DNA of 5,176 nucleotides, from contig CAMHFM010000070.1 of the NCBI GenBank assembly GCA_946184595.1, positions 1-5,176 of the forward strand. Direction: 5' to 3'. Each line of letters begins with the position of its first letter. Positions within the stretch are counted from its first letter, which is position 1. Below, piece by piece: positions 1 to 5,176 of the stretch. Source of the stretch: an uncultured Azospirillum sp. Lineage in GTDB: Bacteria; Pseudomonadota; Alphaproteobacteria; RF32; CAG-239. Under the pieces are notes generated by a model, which worked only from the letters and a program-made list of their open reading frames with translations, did not search any database and was not told where the DNA came from. Both the position numbers and the translations under genes were made by a program.

Positions 1-849
1 TTTGGCGATATATTCTTCTCTGGTATCAATATTTCCGGCAAAAAGAGCCTGCAACGTAACTGTTGTATCTTGATAATAATCATAACGAAGCTCATCAAAA
101 TTAAACATCCCTTTACGTGTCGGCAAATCTTTTGCCCAATAATCATCGCGACGCTTAAATTGAATATATTTATTAACCTCAAACTTATCTAATATATAAG
201 GTCCGCTACCCACCGGTGGAACTAAAGAAGGCTCCGCAAAGTCTTTTCCTTGCCAATCAGCTGCCGAATAAATGCTCATTTGTGCTAAAATAAGCGGCAA
301 TTCTCTATTTTGACTTCCTGCCTTAAAATAAAAACGAACATGGTAGTCATTAATCTTTTCTACATGGTCAACATCTGCATAATAAACTTTATATAACGGC
401 TGACCTTTTTCTATCAATGAATTAAAACTGAAAATAACATCGTCAGCCAAAACCGGCTGTCCGTTACTAAATTTGGCCCGTTCATCTAAAATAAAACCGA
501 CATAGCTTTTATCTTCGGGAAATTCAAATTCTTTAGCTAATAAAGGATAAACTGTTGAGATATCATCAGCAGTCGTCACACCTAACGTATCCATTGTTAG
601 AGAAACCGTCAGCCCTCCATCTGAAATTCCCTTAAAGATAAAAGGATTAAAATTATCAAATGTTCCATATGTCGGCATAACCATTTTGCCGCCCTTAGGT
701 GCGGTCGGATTAACATATGACAAATATTCAAAATTGTCTGGATATGTTGCTTTTCCATATAGGGCCAGATATGGCAACGTTTTTGCTGAGGCATTGAAAC
801 TCAGCAAAAAACTCAGCACGACAACCCATTTATTTATAGTTATCTGCAT
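1..849 (-). CDS. yejA: YejA-like periplasmic peptide-binding protein of an ABC transporter, partial (N-terminal 283 codons)
   Basis: Seen: an open frame from ATG at 849 to the left edge without a stop. Residues 1-22 look like a Sec signal peptide: an Asn-Lys start, a hydrophobic core at 8-18, and Ala-Ser-Ala at 20-22 before the likely cleavage site. There is no lipobox Cys, so the protein should be free in the periplasm. The mature part carries the family 5 solute-binding pattern of YejA-type proteins: LYGKATYPDNF (30-40), YVNPTAPKGG (45-54), FSNGQPVLADDVIFSF (127-142), VGSGPY (213-218), DDYWAKDLP (235-243) and FNFDELRYDYYQD (249-261). Known: the family delivers peptides (microcin C in E. coli) to the YejBEF permease and ATPase. 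Full members are about 600 residues, so roughly half is present. An in-frame TGA directly before the ATG fixes the start. The gene overlaps the upstream gene by 20 bp, suggesting coupled translation. Family is confident; exact substrate is not. Confidence 0.9.
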   Translation of the reverse strand, partial: MQITINKWVVVLSFLLSFNASAKTLPYLALYGKATYPDNFEYLSYVNPTAPKGGKMVMPTYGTFDNFNPFIFKGISDGGLTVSLTMDTLGVTTADDISTVYPLLAKEFEFPEDKSYVGFILDERAKFSNGQPVLADDVIFSFNSLIEKGQPLYKVYYADVDHVEKINDYHVRFYFKAGSQNRELPLILAQMSIYSAADWQGKDFAEPSLVPPVGSGPYILDKFEVNKYIQFKRRDDYWAKDLPTRKGMFNFDELRYDYYQDTTVTLQALFAGNIDTREEYIAK

Positions 850-2224
850 TCATCCATCCGCCAAAGGGATATGAATAATCACCATCGTTGCTGATTTTAG
901 GCTCAGGCATTCCTTCATCCGTACTCTCAACCTCTTTTTGAGCTTTTAGATCACGCTGTTTTGCCTCTTCCCATTCTTGCTTCATATCAGATAATGATGC
1001 GGTAGCTTTTGTAAAACCACCTTCTAAATCAGCATGTATGATTGATGCTGCCTCTTCGAATTTTAATCCTGTTACCGGTTCTTCCTCTTCCTTAATAATA
1101 ATTTCAGGAACTGTCAATTCAGGTTCTTTTTCTGCTTCTGCCTCTGATTCCGGTTCCGGAGCAGGCTCTTCCGTTTCTTCAATTGTTTCTGTTTCTTTCT
1201 CAAAAACAGATTGTTGTTCTTCTTTCTCTGGGGCTAAAAAAGATAATGATGGCTCTAACCGCGGCTCTTCTTTTTCAGGCTCATCTTCGGATCCGAAACT
1301 CTTTGCAAAAGCTAACGACAAAGGATCTTTCGGCTCATTTTGCTCTTTGCTTGTTAGCTCGGTTTCTTTTGTTTCTGTCTTTTTACGTGTAAAAGTATTT
1401 ATAAATAGACGTCTTGCACTTTCAGATAAATCTGATGTCGTTCTTTGCGGCGTTTCTTGTTTATTAATAAAGGTATTTTTTGTTTCTTCTTTTTGCTCTT
1501 CAATGTCTTGTTCTTCAGAAATCTGCTTCCGCGCCAAGGTTAAATCTCTATTTTGACGTATAGAATCGGCAGGTGCAGCCAATATGCTGAAAACTTTGCC
1601 TAAAACACCCGTTTCAATAATATTTAAAAATAATCTTTCTTTATCGTGTTTTTCCAAAGCAGAAACAAAGTTTTGATATCTCGAACAAAATTCAAGGATA
1701 GTTCCACCCAGCATAGCATCATGTAATGCTTTTTGCAAAAGACGATTAGGCAAATTAGGCTGATTTTGATATTGTTCTACAATAACTTTTCCTAAAGCCC
1801 ATTTACCTCCGTTTTTAACTTTCAACCAAAGATTATCTATTTGCTCCGGGGTTGCTAATTCGTTTCTTTTAATGATATCAGATAAAAGTTCATTCATATC
1901 AGCAATAAAAACATCAACTTTACTCAGTAAAATATTATCCTTTAAGTCCTCACCCGCATCTAATAAAACCTTTGCTATTAAATCCGAGTAGTCCTGATTT
2001 TTCTTCATTTGCTTAAATAAAGAGTACATATTTTTATTTAAGACCGCAACACTAATGTATTGATATATATATCCAAATATGGCCCATAAAATAAAAATCG
2101 GCAAAACAACAACCGCCGTTGTAACAACAAAACTGTCCACGCTACCATTAGCGCTATTTGCCAATGCATAAAAAATCCAAACAACACTGGCAAAAACGGA
2201 AACTAAAAAAGCTGCTGATAACAC
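830..2224 (-). CDS. Unrecognised inner-membrane protein with two N-terminal helices, a cytoplasmic helical domain and a long acidic tail
   Basis: I do not recognise the family. Seen: 464 codons from a GTG start with a good ribosome site. Two hydrophobic segments, about residues 4-22 and 32-60, are joined by a short polar loop (ANSANGSVD). The Lys-rich stretch after the second (64-76) suggests a hairpin anchor with both ends in the cytoplasm. Residues about 70-225 form a compact, probably helical domain with uneven composition, including WLKVKNGGKWALGKVIVEQ (133-151), MLGGTILEFCSRYQ (171-184) and ETGVLGKVFSILAAPAD (204-220). Residues about 230-400 are low-complexity and very rich in Glu, Pro, Ser and Lys, probably disordered. 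A short charged helix (about 410-433) follows, then an aromatic end, YPFGGWMN (452-459). It is first in a transcription unit with the yejA-like gene, whose start lies inside its 3' end. A scaffold or envelope role is possible but not shown. The frame itself is secure. Confidence 0.85.
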   Translation of the reverse strand: MLSAAFLVSVFASVVWIFYALANSANGSVDSFVVTTAVVVLPIFILWAIFGYIYQYISVAVLNKNMYSLFKQMKKNQDYSDLIAKVLLDAGEDLKDNILLSKVDVFIADMNELLSDIIKRNELATPEQIDNLWLKVKNGGKWALGKVIVEQYQNQPNLPNRLLQKALHDAMLGGTILEFCSRYQNFVSALEKHDKERLFLNIIETGVLGKVFSILAAPADSIRQNRDLTLARKQISEEQDIEEQKEETKNTFINKQETPQRTTSDLSESARRLFINTFTRKKTETKETELTSKEQNEPKDPLSLAFAKSFGSEDEPEKEEPRLEPSLSFLAPEKEEQQSVFEKETETIEETEEPAPEPESEAEAEKEPELTVPEIIIKEEEEPVTGLKFEEAASIIHADLEGGFTKATASLSDMKQEWEEAKQRDLKAQKEVESTDEGMPEPKISNDGDYSYPFGGWMNADNYK

Positions 2225-2230
2225 GTTTAT

Positions 2231-2236
2231 CCCCTT
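2231..2236 (-). promoter_or_regulatory. Ribosome binding site that sets a GTG start
   Basis: On the minus strand AAGGGG lies 6 bases before GTG at 2224-2222. The frame upstream has no ATG, GTG or TTG before a TAG at 2257-2255. The GTG is therefore the only sensible start, and it begins just before the first membrane helix. Confidence 0.7.
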
Positions 2237-2256
2237 TTTATCCCTAAACTGTCGCT

Positions 2257-2284
2257 ATTTTAGTTCATTTATGATTTATTGCAA
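2257..2284 (-). promoter_or_regulatory. Candidate sigma-70 promoter for the minus-strand membrane protein and yejA-like unit
   Basis: Read on the minus strand: TTGCAA (2284-2279), a 16-base spacer, then TAAAAT (2262-2257). That is 4 of 6 and 5 of 6 matches to the housekeeping consensus. Transcription would start near 2250, giving a leader of about 25 bases that contains the AAGGGG ribosome site. The -35 sits inside an 8-base palindrome, ATTGCAAT (2278-2285). The match is good, but the region is AT-rich and chance hits are common. Confidence 0.45.
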
Positions 2285-2364
2285 TTATTTTCATGCATTA
2301 ATCAAAAGACTTTACACAACAAAATCAACAAGTTTTTAAAATAATAGTCGAAATTTGATTTTTT

Positions 2365-2392
2365 TTGTGATATGAAAGGGGCAGGTTTTAAT
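2365..2392 (+). promoter_or_regulatory. Candidate sigma-70 promoter for accA-rmuC
   Basis: TTGTGA (2365-2370), a 16-base spacer and TTTAAT (2387-2392) match the consensus at 4 and 5 of 6 positions. Transcription would begin near 2399, leaving only about 12 bases before the accA ATG with a weak GAGA ribosome signal. The spacer holds a purine-rich run, GAAAGGGGCAGG (2374-2385), which looks like a ribosome site but has no start codon at a useful distance. A promoter for accA is expected in this divergent gap; this exact placement is tentative. Confidence 0.3.
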
Positions 2393-2410
2393 TTTTAATA
2401 GAGAATAGTT

Positions 2411-3382
2411 ATGAATCAAACGAACACTTTGATTTTGGATTTTGAAAAAAATATTGTTGAAATTGAAGCTAAAATAGAAGGTTTAAAGCTTCTGGCTCAA
2501 AACGAAGATGTTGATATTTCTCAAGAAACACAGCGATTAAAACAAAAGCTTGAGAGACAAATGCGTCAAACCTACGCCAACTTAACACCTTGGCAAAAAC
2601 TTCAAGTTTCCAGACATCCTCAGCGACCACATTGTTTAGATTATATAAATTCTTTGGTTGAGGATTTTACACCTCTGAGCGGCGATCGCTTTTTTGGTGA
2701 TGATGAAGCCATGATCGGTGGTATCGGTCGTTTCAGAGATATGTCTGTCGTTGTTATTGGTCAAGAAAAAGGACACGACTTAGAATCAAGAATGAAGTAT
2801 AATTTCGGTATGGCAAAGCCGGAAGGATATCGCAAAGCACAACGTTTAATGGGCATGGCTGAAAAATTTAATATGCCGGTTATTGCTTTTGTAGATACTG
2901 ATGGTGCTTTTCCCGGTATTGATGCGGAGGCTCGCGGACAGGCAGAAGCTATAGCTTCTTCTATTGAAAAATGTCTACAAGTTAAAACGCCTATTGTTTC
3001 TATTGTTATCGGCATGGGCGGTTCAGGCGGAGCCATTGCTATTGCTACGGCTAATCGTATTCTTATGCTTGAAAATTCTATCTATTCAGTTATTTCTCCA
3101 GAAGGTTGCGCTTCTATTTTATGGCGCTCGGCAGATAAAGTTCAAGAAGCAACCGAAGCCTTGCGTTTGACTGCACAAGACTTGCGCCGTTTTGGTGTTA
3201 TCGATGAAATTATCAAAGAGCCGTTAGGCGGTGCACATCGCAACCCTGCTCAAATGATTGAAAAAGTCGGCGATTGCATTGCAAAACACTTACGTGAACT
3301 TAAAAATTTCAGCGGGGAAGAGCTAAAAAAACAACGTACCGCTAAATTTTTAGCTATGGGACGCAATTTGCCTGAAAATTAG
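2411..3382 (+). CDS. accA: Acetyl-CoA carboxylase carboxyltransferase subunit alpha
   Basis: AccA pairs with AccD to form the cytoplasmic carboxyltransferase that moves the carboxyl group from carboxybiotin to acetyl-CoA, making malonyl-CoA for fatty-acid synthesis. Seen: 323 residues, close to the usual 315-325. An N-terminal helical segment (about 8-55) precedes the crotonase-like core. Family signatures are WQKLQVSRHPQRP (61-73), NFGMAKPEGYRKAQRLM (131-147), GAFPG (165-169), RGQAEAIA (175-182), GGSGGA (203-208, near the expected oxyanion site), YSVISPEGCASILW (225-238) and EPLGGAHRNP (270-279). Compared with AccA proteins I remember, Met202 replaces the Glu usual just before GGSGG, and DAEARGQ (171-177) replaces the usual xAEERGQ. 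An in-frame TAG 12 bases upstream fixes ATG as the start. rmuC follows after 9 bp, probably in the same transcript. accD is not in the window, as is normal in proteobacteria. Confidence 0.97.
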   Translation: MNQTNTLILDFEKNIVEIEAKIEGLKLLAQNEDVDISQETQRLKQKLERQMRQTYANLTPWQKLQVSRHPQRPHCLDYINSLVEDFTPLSGDRFFGDDEAMIGGIGRFRDMSVVVIGQEKGHDLESRMKYNFGMAKPEGYRKAQRLMGMAEKFNMPVIAFVDTDGAFPGIDAEARGQAEAIASSIEKCLQVKTPIVSIVIGMGGSGGAIAIATANRILMLENSIYSVISPEGCASILWRSADKVQEATEALRLTAQDLRRFGVIDEIIKEPLGGAHRNPAQMIEKVGDCIAKHLRELKNFSGEELKKQRTAKFLAMGRNLPEN

Positions 3383-3391
3383 GAAAAAAGA

Positions 3392-4522
3392 ATGACAGAG
3401 CGTGACATTTGGTTCTTATCTTTCGGAATCGGCATTTCAGTTTTGTTGCTATGCAATCTTTTGTTTGTTATTTTTAAAAAAGATCATCATCAGGAATTCC
3501 GCTCTTTTGCTGATACACTTTTTCGCGGACAAGCAGAATTAGCTGGAAGAATGTCTCAACTTTCAGAATCATCTTCACAACAACAAGCTAAACTTTCTGA
3601 AGCAATTAACGAACAAAAAGTCTCTGTCTTAAAAATAATGGATGAAAAATTATTGGCCGTCACCAAAAGTGTTGGAGAAGGCTTGCAACAATCAACAGCA
3701 AAAACCACTGAAACCATCCAAGATTTGAGAGAACGCTTAGCTAAAATTGATGTTGCGCAACAAAAAATTTCTCACTTATCCGAACAAGTTGTTTCTTTGC
3801 AAGAAGTTTTATCTAACAAACAAGCTCGCGGGGCTTTCGGTGAAATTCAACTCAATGATTTAGTTAAATCAATTCTTCCGCCCTCTGCTTATGAATTTCA
3901 ATGCGTTTTAAGTAATCAAAAACGAGCTGATTGCGTATTAAAATTACCGAATCCTCCGGGAACAATCGTTATTGACTCAAAATTTCCCTTAGAAAGTTAT
4001 CAGGCTTTACGAAATGCCGAGAGTGACAGAGAAAAGATTGAAGCAGAGCGTTTTTTCAGAACCTCTGTCTTAAAGCATATAAAAGACATTTCTGAAAAAT
4101 ATATCATTCCTGGAGAAACAGCAGAATCCGCATTGATGTTTTTACCGGCAGAATCCATTTATGCTGAATTATACACCAATTTTACAGATGTTGTGGAAAC
4201 CTCTTATCGCTCAAAAGTATGGATCGTTTCCCCAACAACTTTGATGGCAACGCTCAATACTGTTCGTGCCGTTTTAAAAGATGCTACGATGAGAGAACAA
4301 GCCGGTGTCATTCAAAAGGAAGTCGGTGTTTTAATTGAAGATATTGCACGCTTAGATGATAGAATAGAAAACCTTTCAAAGCATTTTGAAATGGCTTCCA
4401 AAGATATTGGAGAAATTAGAATTTCTTCAGGAAAAATAGCTCGAAGAATTGAGAAAATTGAGGACCTCGAGCTTGGGGAATATCCTCCGCAAAAAGTTGT
4501 CGGATATGTCGCAGAAAAATAA
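3392..4522 (+). CDS. rmuC: RmuC family DNA recombination protein (membrane-anchored, nuclease-like fold)
   Basis: Seen: 376 residues. One N-terminal membrane helix (about 7-28) ends in KKDHH. A long Gln/Ser/Glu-rich coiled-coil region (about 33-142) follows, then the RmuC domain: RGAFGEIQL (146-154), RADCVLKLP (178-186), IVIDSKFPLESY (192-203), LPAESIYAEL (251-260) and SPTTLMATL (280-288). Glu151, Asp180, Asp195 and Lys197 fit a PD-(D/E)xK nuclease-like active site. A second helical stretch (about 300-355) precedes a short tail. Known: RmuC in E. coli limits inversions at short inverted repeats; its biochemical activity is poorly defined. The length is at the short end of the family, through less coiled coil. 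The start has AGGA overlapping the accA stop codon, 7 bases before ATG, so translation is probably tied to accA. No functional link to accA is evident. Confidence 0.95.
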   Translation: MTERDIWFLSFGIGISVLLLCNLLFVIFKKDHHQEFRSFADTLFRGQAELAGRMSQLSESSSQQQAKLSEAINEQKVSVLKIMDEKLLAVTKSVGEGLQQSTAKTTETIQDLRERLAKIDVAQQKISHLSEQVVSLQEVLSNKQARGAFGEIQLNDLVKSILPPSAYEFQCVLSNQKRADCVLKLPNPPGTIVIDSKFPLESYQALRNAESDREKIEAERFFRTSVLKHIKDISEKYIIPGETAESALMFLPAESIYAELYTNFTDVVETSYRSKVWIVSPTTLMATLNTVRAVLKDATMREQAGVIQKEVGVLIEDIARLDDRIENLSKHFEMASKDIGEIRISSGKIARRIEKIEDLELGEYPPQKVVGYVAEK

Positions 4523-4555
4523 AACTTGGGATAAGTATTGAACTTTTTTTGATTT

Positions 4556-4583
4556 TTGTTAATTTGCGATATTGATTTATAAA
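4556..4583 (+). promoter_or_regulatory. Candidate sigma-70 promoter for ihfB and the lapA-like gene
   Basis: TTGTTA (4556-4561), a 16-base spacer and TATAAA (4578-4583) match the consensus at 4 and 5 of 6 positions. Transcription would start near 4590, giving a leader of about 47 bases to the GTG start of ihfB. It lies in the 114-bp gap after rmuC, where a new unit is expected. A second, worse pairing (TTGATT 4572-4577 with GATAAT 4593-4598, 15-base spacer) overlaps it. Confidence 0.4.
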
Positions 4584-4626
4584 ACAAAAGCGGATAATTT
4601 ATTATTAACTTAACTAAAATATGAAT

Positions 4627-4631
4627 GAGGT
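4627..4631 (+). promoter_or_regulatory. Ribosome binding site that decides the ihfB start
   Basis: GAGGT ends 5 bases before GTG at 4637-4639, an ideal spacing. The in-frame ATG at 4625 lies on top of this site and has only an AT-rich sequence upstream with no Shine-Dalgarno match. The GTG start also gives MTKSELIEKI, the usual IHF-beta N-terminus. Confidence 0.75.
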
Positions 4632-4636
4632 ATATT

Positions 4637-4918
4637 GTGACAAAATCTGAATTAATTGAAAAAATATTAGCAAAAAACCCACACTTGACATTGAAAGATG
4701 TTGATCGTGTTGTGACGACTGTTTTGGATAAAGTTATTTCATCTTTAGCTAATGGTGATCGCGTTGAGTTTCGCGGTTTTGGCGCCTTTTCCGTCAGAAC
4801 AAGATCTCCGCGCGTTGCTAAAAATCCAAGAACAGGGGAAAAAGTTAAAGTTGAAGAGAGAAAGATCCCTCACTTTAAAACCGGTAAACAATTACATGAA
4901 TTGTTAAATAAAAAATAA
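4637..4918 (+). CDS. ihfB: Integration host factor subunit beta
   Basis: IHF is a heterodimer of alpha and beta subunits that binds specific DNA sites and bends them by about 160 degrees, acting in nucleoid structure, replication, recombination and transcription. Seen: 93 residues from GTG at 4637, the usual IHF-beta length. MTKSELIEKI and KNPHL (14-18) are typical of beta rather than alpha or HU. GDRVEFRGFGAFSVR (41-55) is the family core. The DNA-binding arm carries KNPRTG (62-67), with the proline that wedges between base pairs, and the end is IPHFKTGKQL (77-86). A longer reading from ATG at 4625 would add four residues (MRYI) but lacks a ribosome site, so I reject it. The lapA-like gene follows after 26 bp, an order shared with E. 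coli (ihfB-lapA) and, to my knowledge, with many alphaproteobacteria. Regulation is probably from the promoter in the gap after rmuC. Confidence 0.95.
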   Translation: MTKSELIEKILAKNPHLTLKDVDRVVTTVLDKVISSLANGDRVEFRGFGAFSVRTRSPRVAKNPRTGEKVKVEERKIPHFKTGKQLHELLNKK

Positions 4919-4944
4919 TCTATGTTTTCTGAAAGGGCTGCACT

Positions 4945-5176
4945 ATGGGATTTATTAAAGTATTAATCGGTCTGCCTGTTTTTATTATACTTTTGATCTT
5001 TGCTTTTGTTAATAATGACTTAGCGACTTTTAGTTTATGGCCTTTTTCTATAGAAATTACAGTATCCCTTAGTGTTGCTGTACTGTTTTTTGTCTTTTTA
5101 GGTTTCTTCCTCGGGAACTTTTTCTCTTGGATGTCTTATGCTCCTTTACGTCAAGATTTGCGTAAACAGAAAAAGA
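4945..5176 (+). CDS. lapA: LapA-domain (DUF1049) inner-membrane protein, partial (first 77 codons)
   Basis: Seen: an open frame from ATG at 4945 to the right edge, preceded by AAAGGG seven bases upstream. Two membrane helices are clear, about residues 4-21 and 38-60. The loop between them, FVNNDLATFSLWPFSIEI (21-38), follows the family pattern of an Asn-rich turn, then a segment ending in a hydrophobic xPF. GFFLGNFFSW (53-62) is the usual Gly-rich second helix, and a basic cytoplasmic stretch (RQDLRKQKK) starts at the edge. Known: in E. coli LapA works with LapB to regulate LPS synthesis through FtsH and LpxC; outside gammaproteobacteria this role is less tested. LapA proteins are about 100-130 residues, so most is present. 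Position directly after ihfB supports the call. Beyond the edge I would expect trpF if alphaproteobacterial, or lapB if gammaproteobacterial. Confidence 0.88.
   Translation, partial: MGFIKVLIGLPVFIILLIFAFVNNDLATFSLWPFSIEITVSLSVAVLFFVFLGFFLGNFFSWMSYAPLRQDLRKQKK

Noticed and set aside
609..794. Minus-strand 61-codon frame within the yejA-like gene
   Set aside because: It overlaps the clearly coding YejA frame, which continues through this stretch with family motifs; it has no recognisable features.
1038..1556. Plus-strand open frame of 172 codons, very rich in Ser and Gly
   Set aside because: It is the antisense of the Glu/Pro-rich tail codons of the minus-strand gene. Ser richness follows from complementing GAA/GAG-type codons, and no ribosome site or domain is visible.
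2225..2410. CtrA-type (TTAA-N7-TTAA) or DnaA-box signals in the divergent gap
   Set aside because: TTAA occurs several times, as expected from the base composition, but never with the 7-base spacing. TTTATCCCC near 2228 is too far from a DnaA box. No origin-like clustering is seen.
2761..3036. Minus-strand 91-codon frame inside accA
   Set aside because: It is antisense to the conserved core of AccA and has no ribosome site or recognisable domain; it is a shadow.
4532..4549. Possible terminator after rmuC (AAGT, ATTGA loop, ACTT, then a T run)
   Set aside because: The stem is only 4 AT-rich pairs, too weak to call an intrinsic terminator, although the T run is suggestive.
4312..4587. Minus-strand 91-codon frame over the end of rmuC and the gap after it
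   Set aside because: Most of it is antisense to the RmuC helical end. The part in the gap is AT-rich and carries no signal of coding.
4922..4966. Short frame from ATG 4922 before the lapA-like gene (MFSERAALWDLLKY)
   Set aside because: It has 14 codons, no ribosome site upstream and is out of frame with the lapA-like gene. Its own codons contain the ribosome site for ATG 4945, so a leader peptide is possible but unsupported.

Overview
The window reads as ordinary chromosome from an AT-rich Gram-negative bacterium, most likely a proteobacterium. The signs are an IHF-beta gene followed directly by a LapA-type gene, an rmuC gene, a bacterial-type accA, and a periplasmic YejA-type solute-binding protein with a Sec signal peptide. 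My recall of how these proteins look, especially the YejA-like N-terminus and the IHF-beta, points to a low-GC alphaproteobacterial lineage. That is inference; no rRNA or lineage-specific marker is present.

Layout: two gene blocks diverge from a 186-bp intergenic region (2225-2410). On the minus strand, reading leftwards, come a 464-residue membrane-anchored protein of unrecognised family (2224-830) and then, overlapping it by 20 bp, the first 283 codons of a yejA-like peptide-binding protein that runs off the left edge. On the plus strand come accA (2411-3382), rmuC 9 bp later (3392-4522), a 114-bp gap with a plausible promoter, ihfB (4637-4918, GTG start), and 26 bp later the start of a lapA-like membrane gene that runs off the right edge.

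Functionally, accA supplies half of the carboxyltransferase of acetyl-CoA carboxylase (fatty-acid synthesis). rmuC encodes a membrane-anchored nuclease-fold protein linked to DNA recombination. ihfB encodes one subunit of the DNA-bending factor IHF. The lapA-like gene encodes a small two-helix inner-membrane protein whose relatives control LPS assembly. The minus-strand pair joins an unknown inner-membrane protein with a long acidic tail to a periplasmic peptide-uptake component. They are probably co-transcribed, with translation of the second gene coupled to the first.

I found no tRNA, rRNA, CRISPR array, insertion sequence, phage gene or strong intrinsic terminator. I do not see a new multi-gene system. 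The least explained item is the unknown membrane protein at 830-2224.
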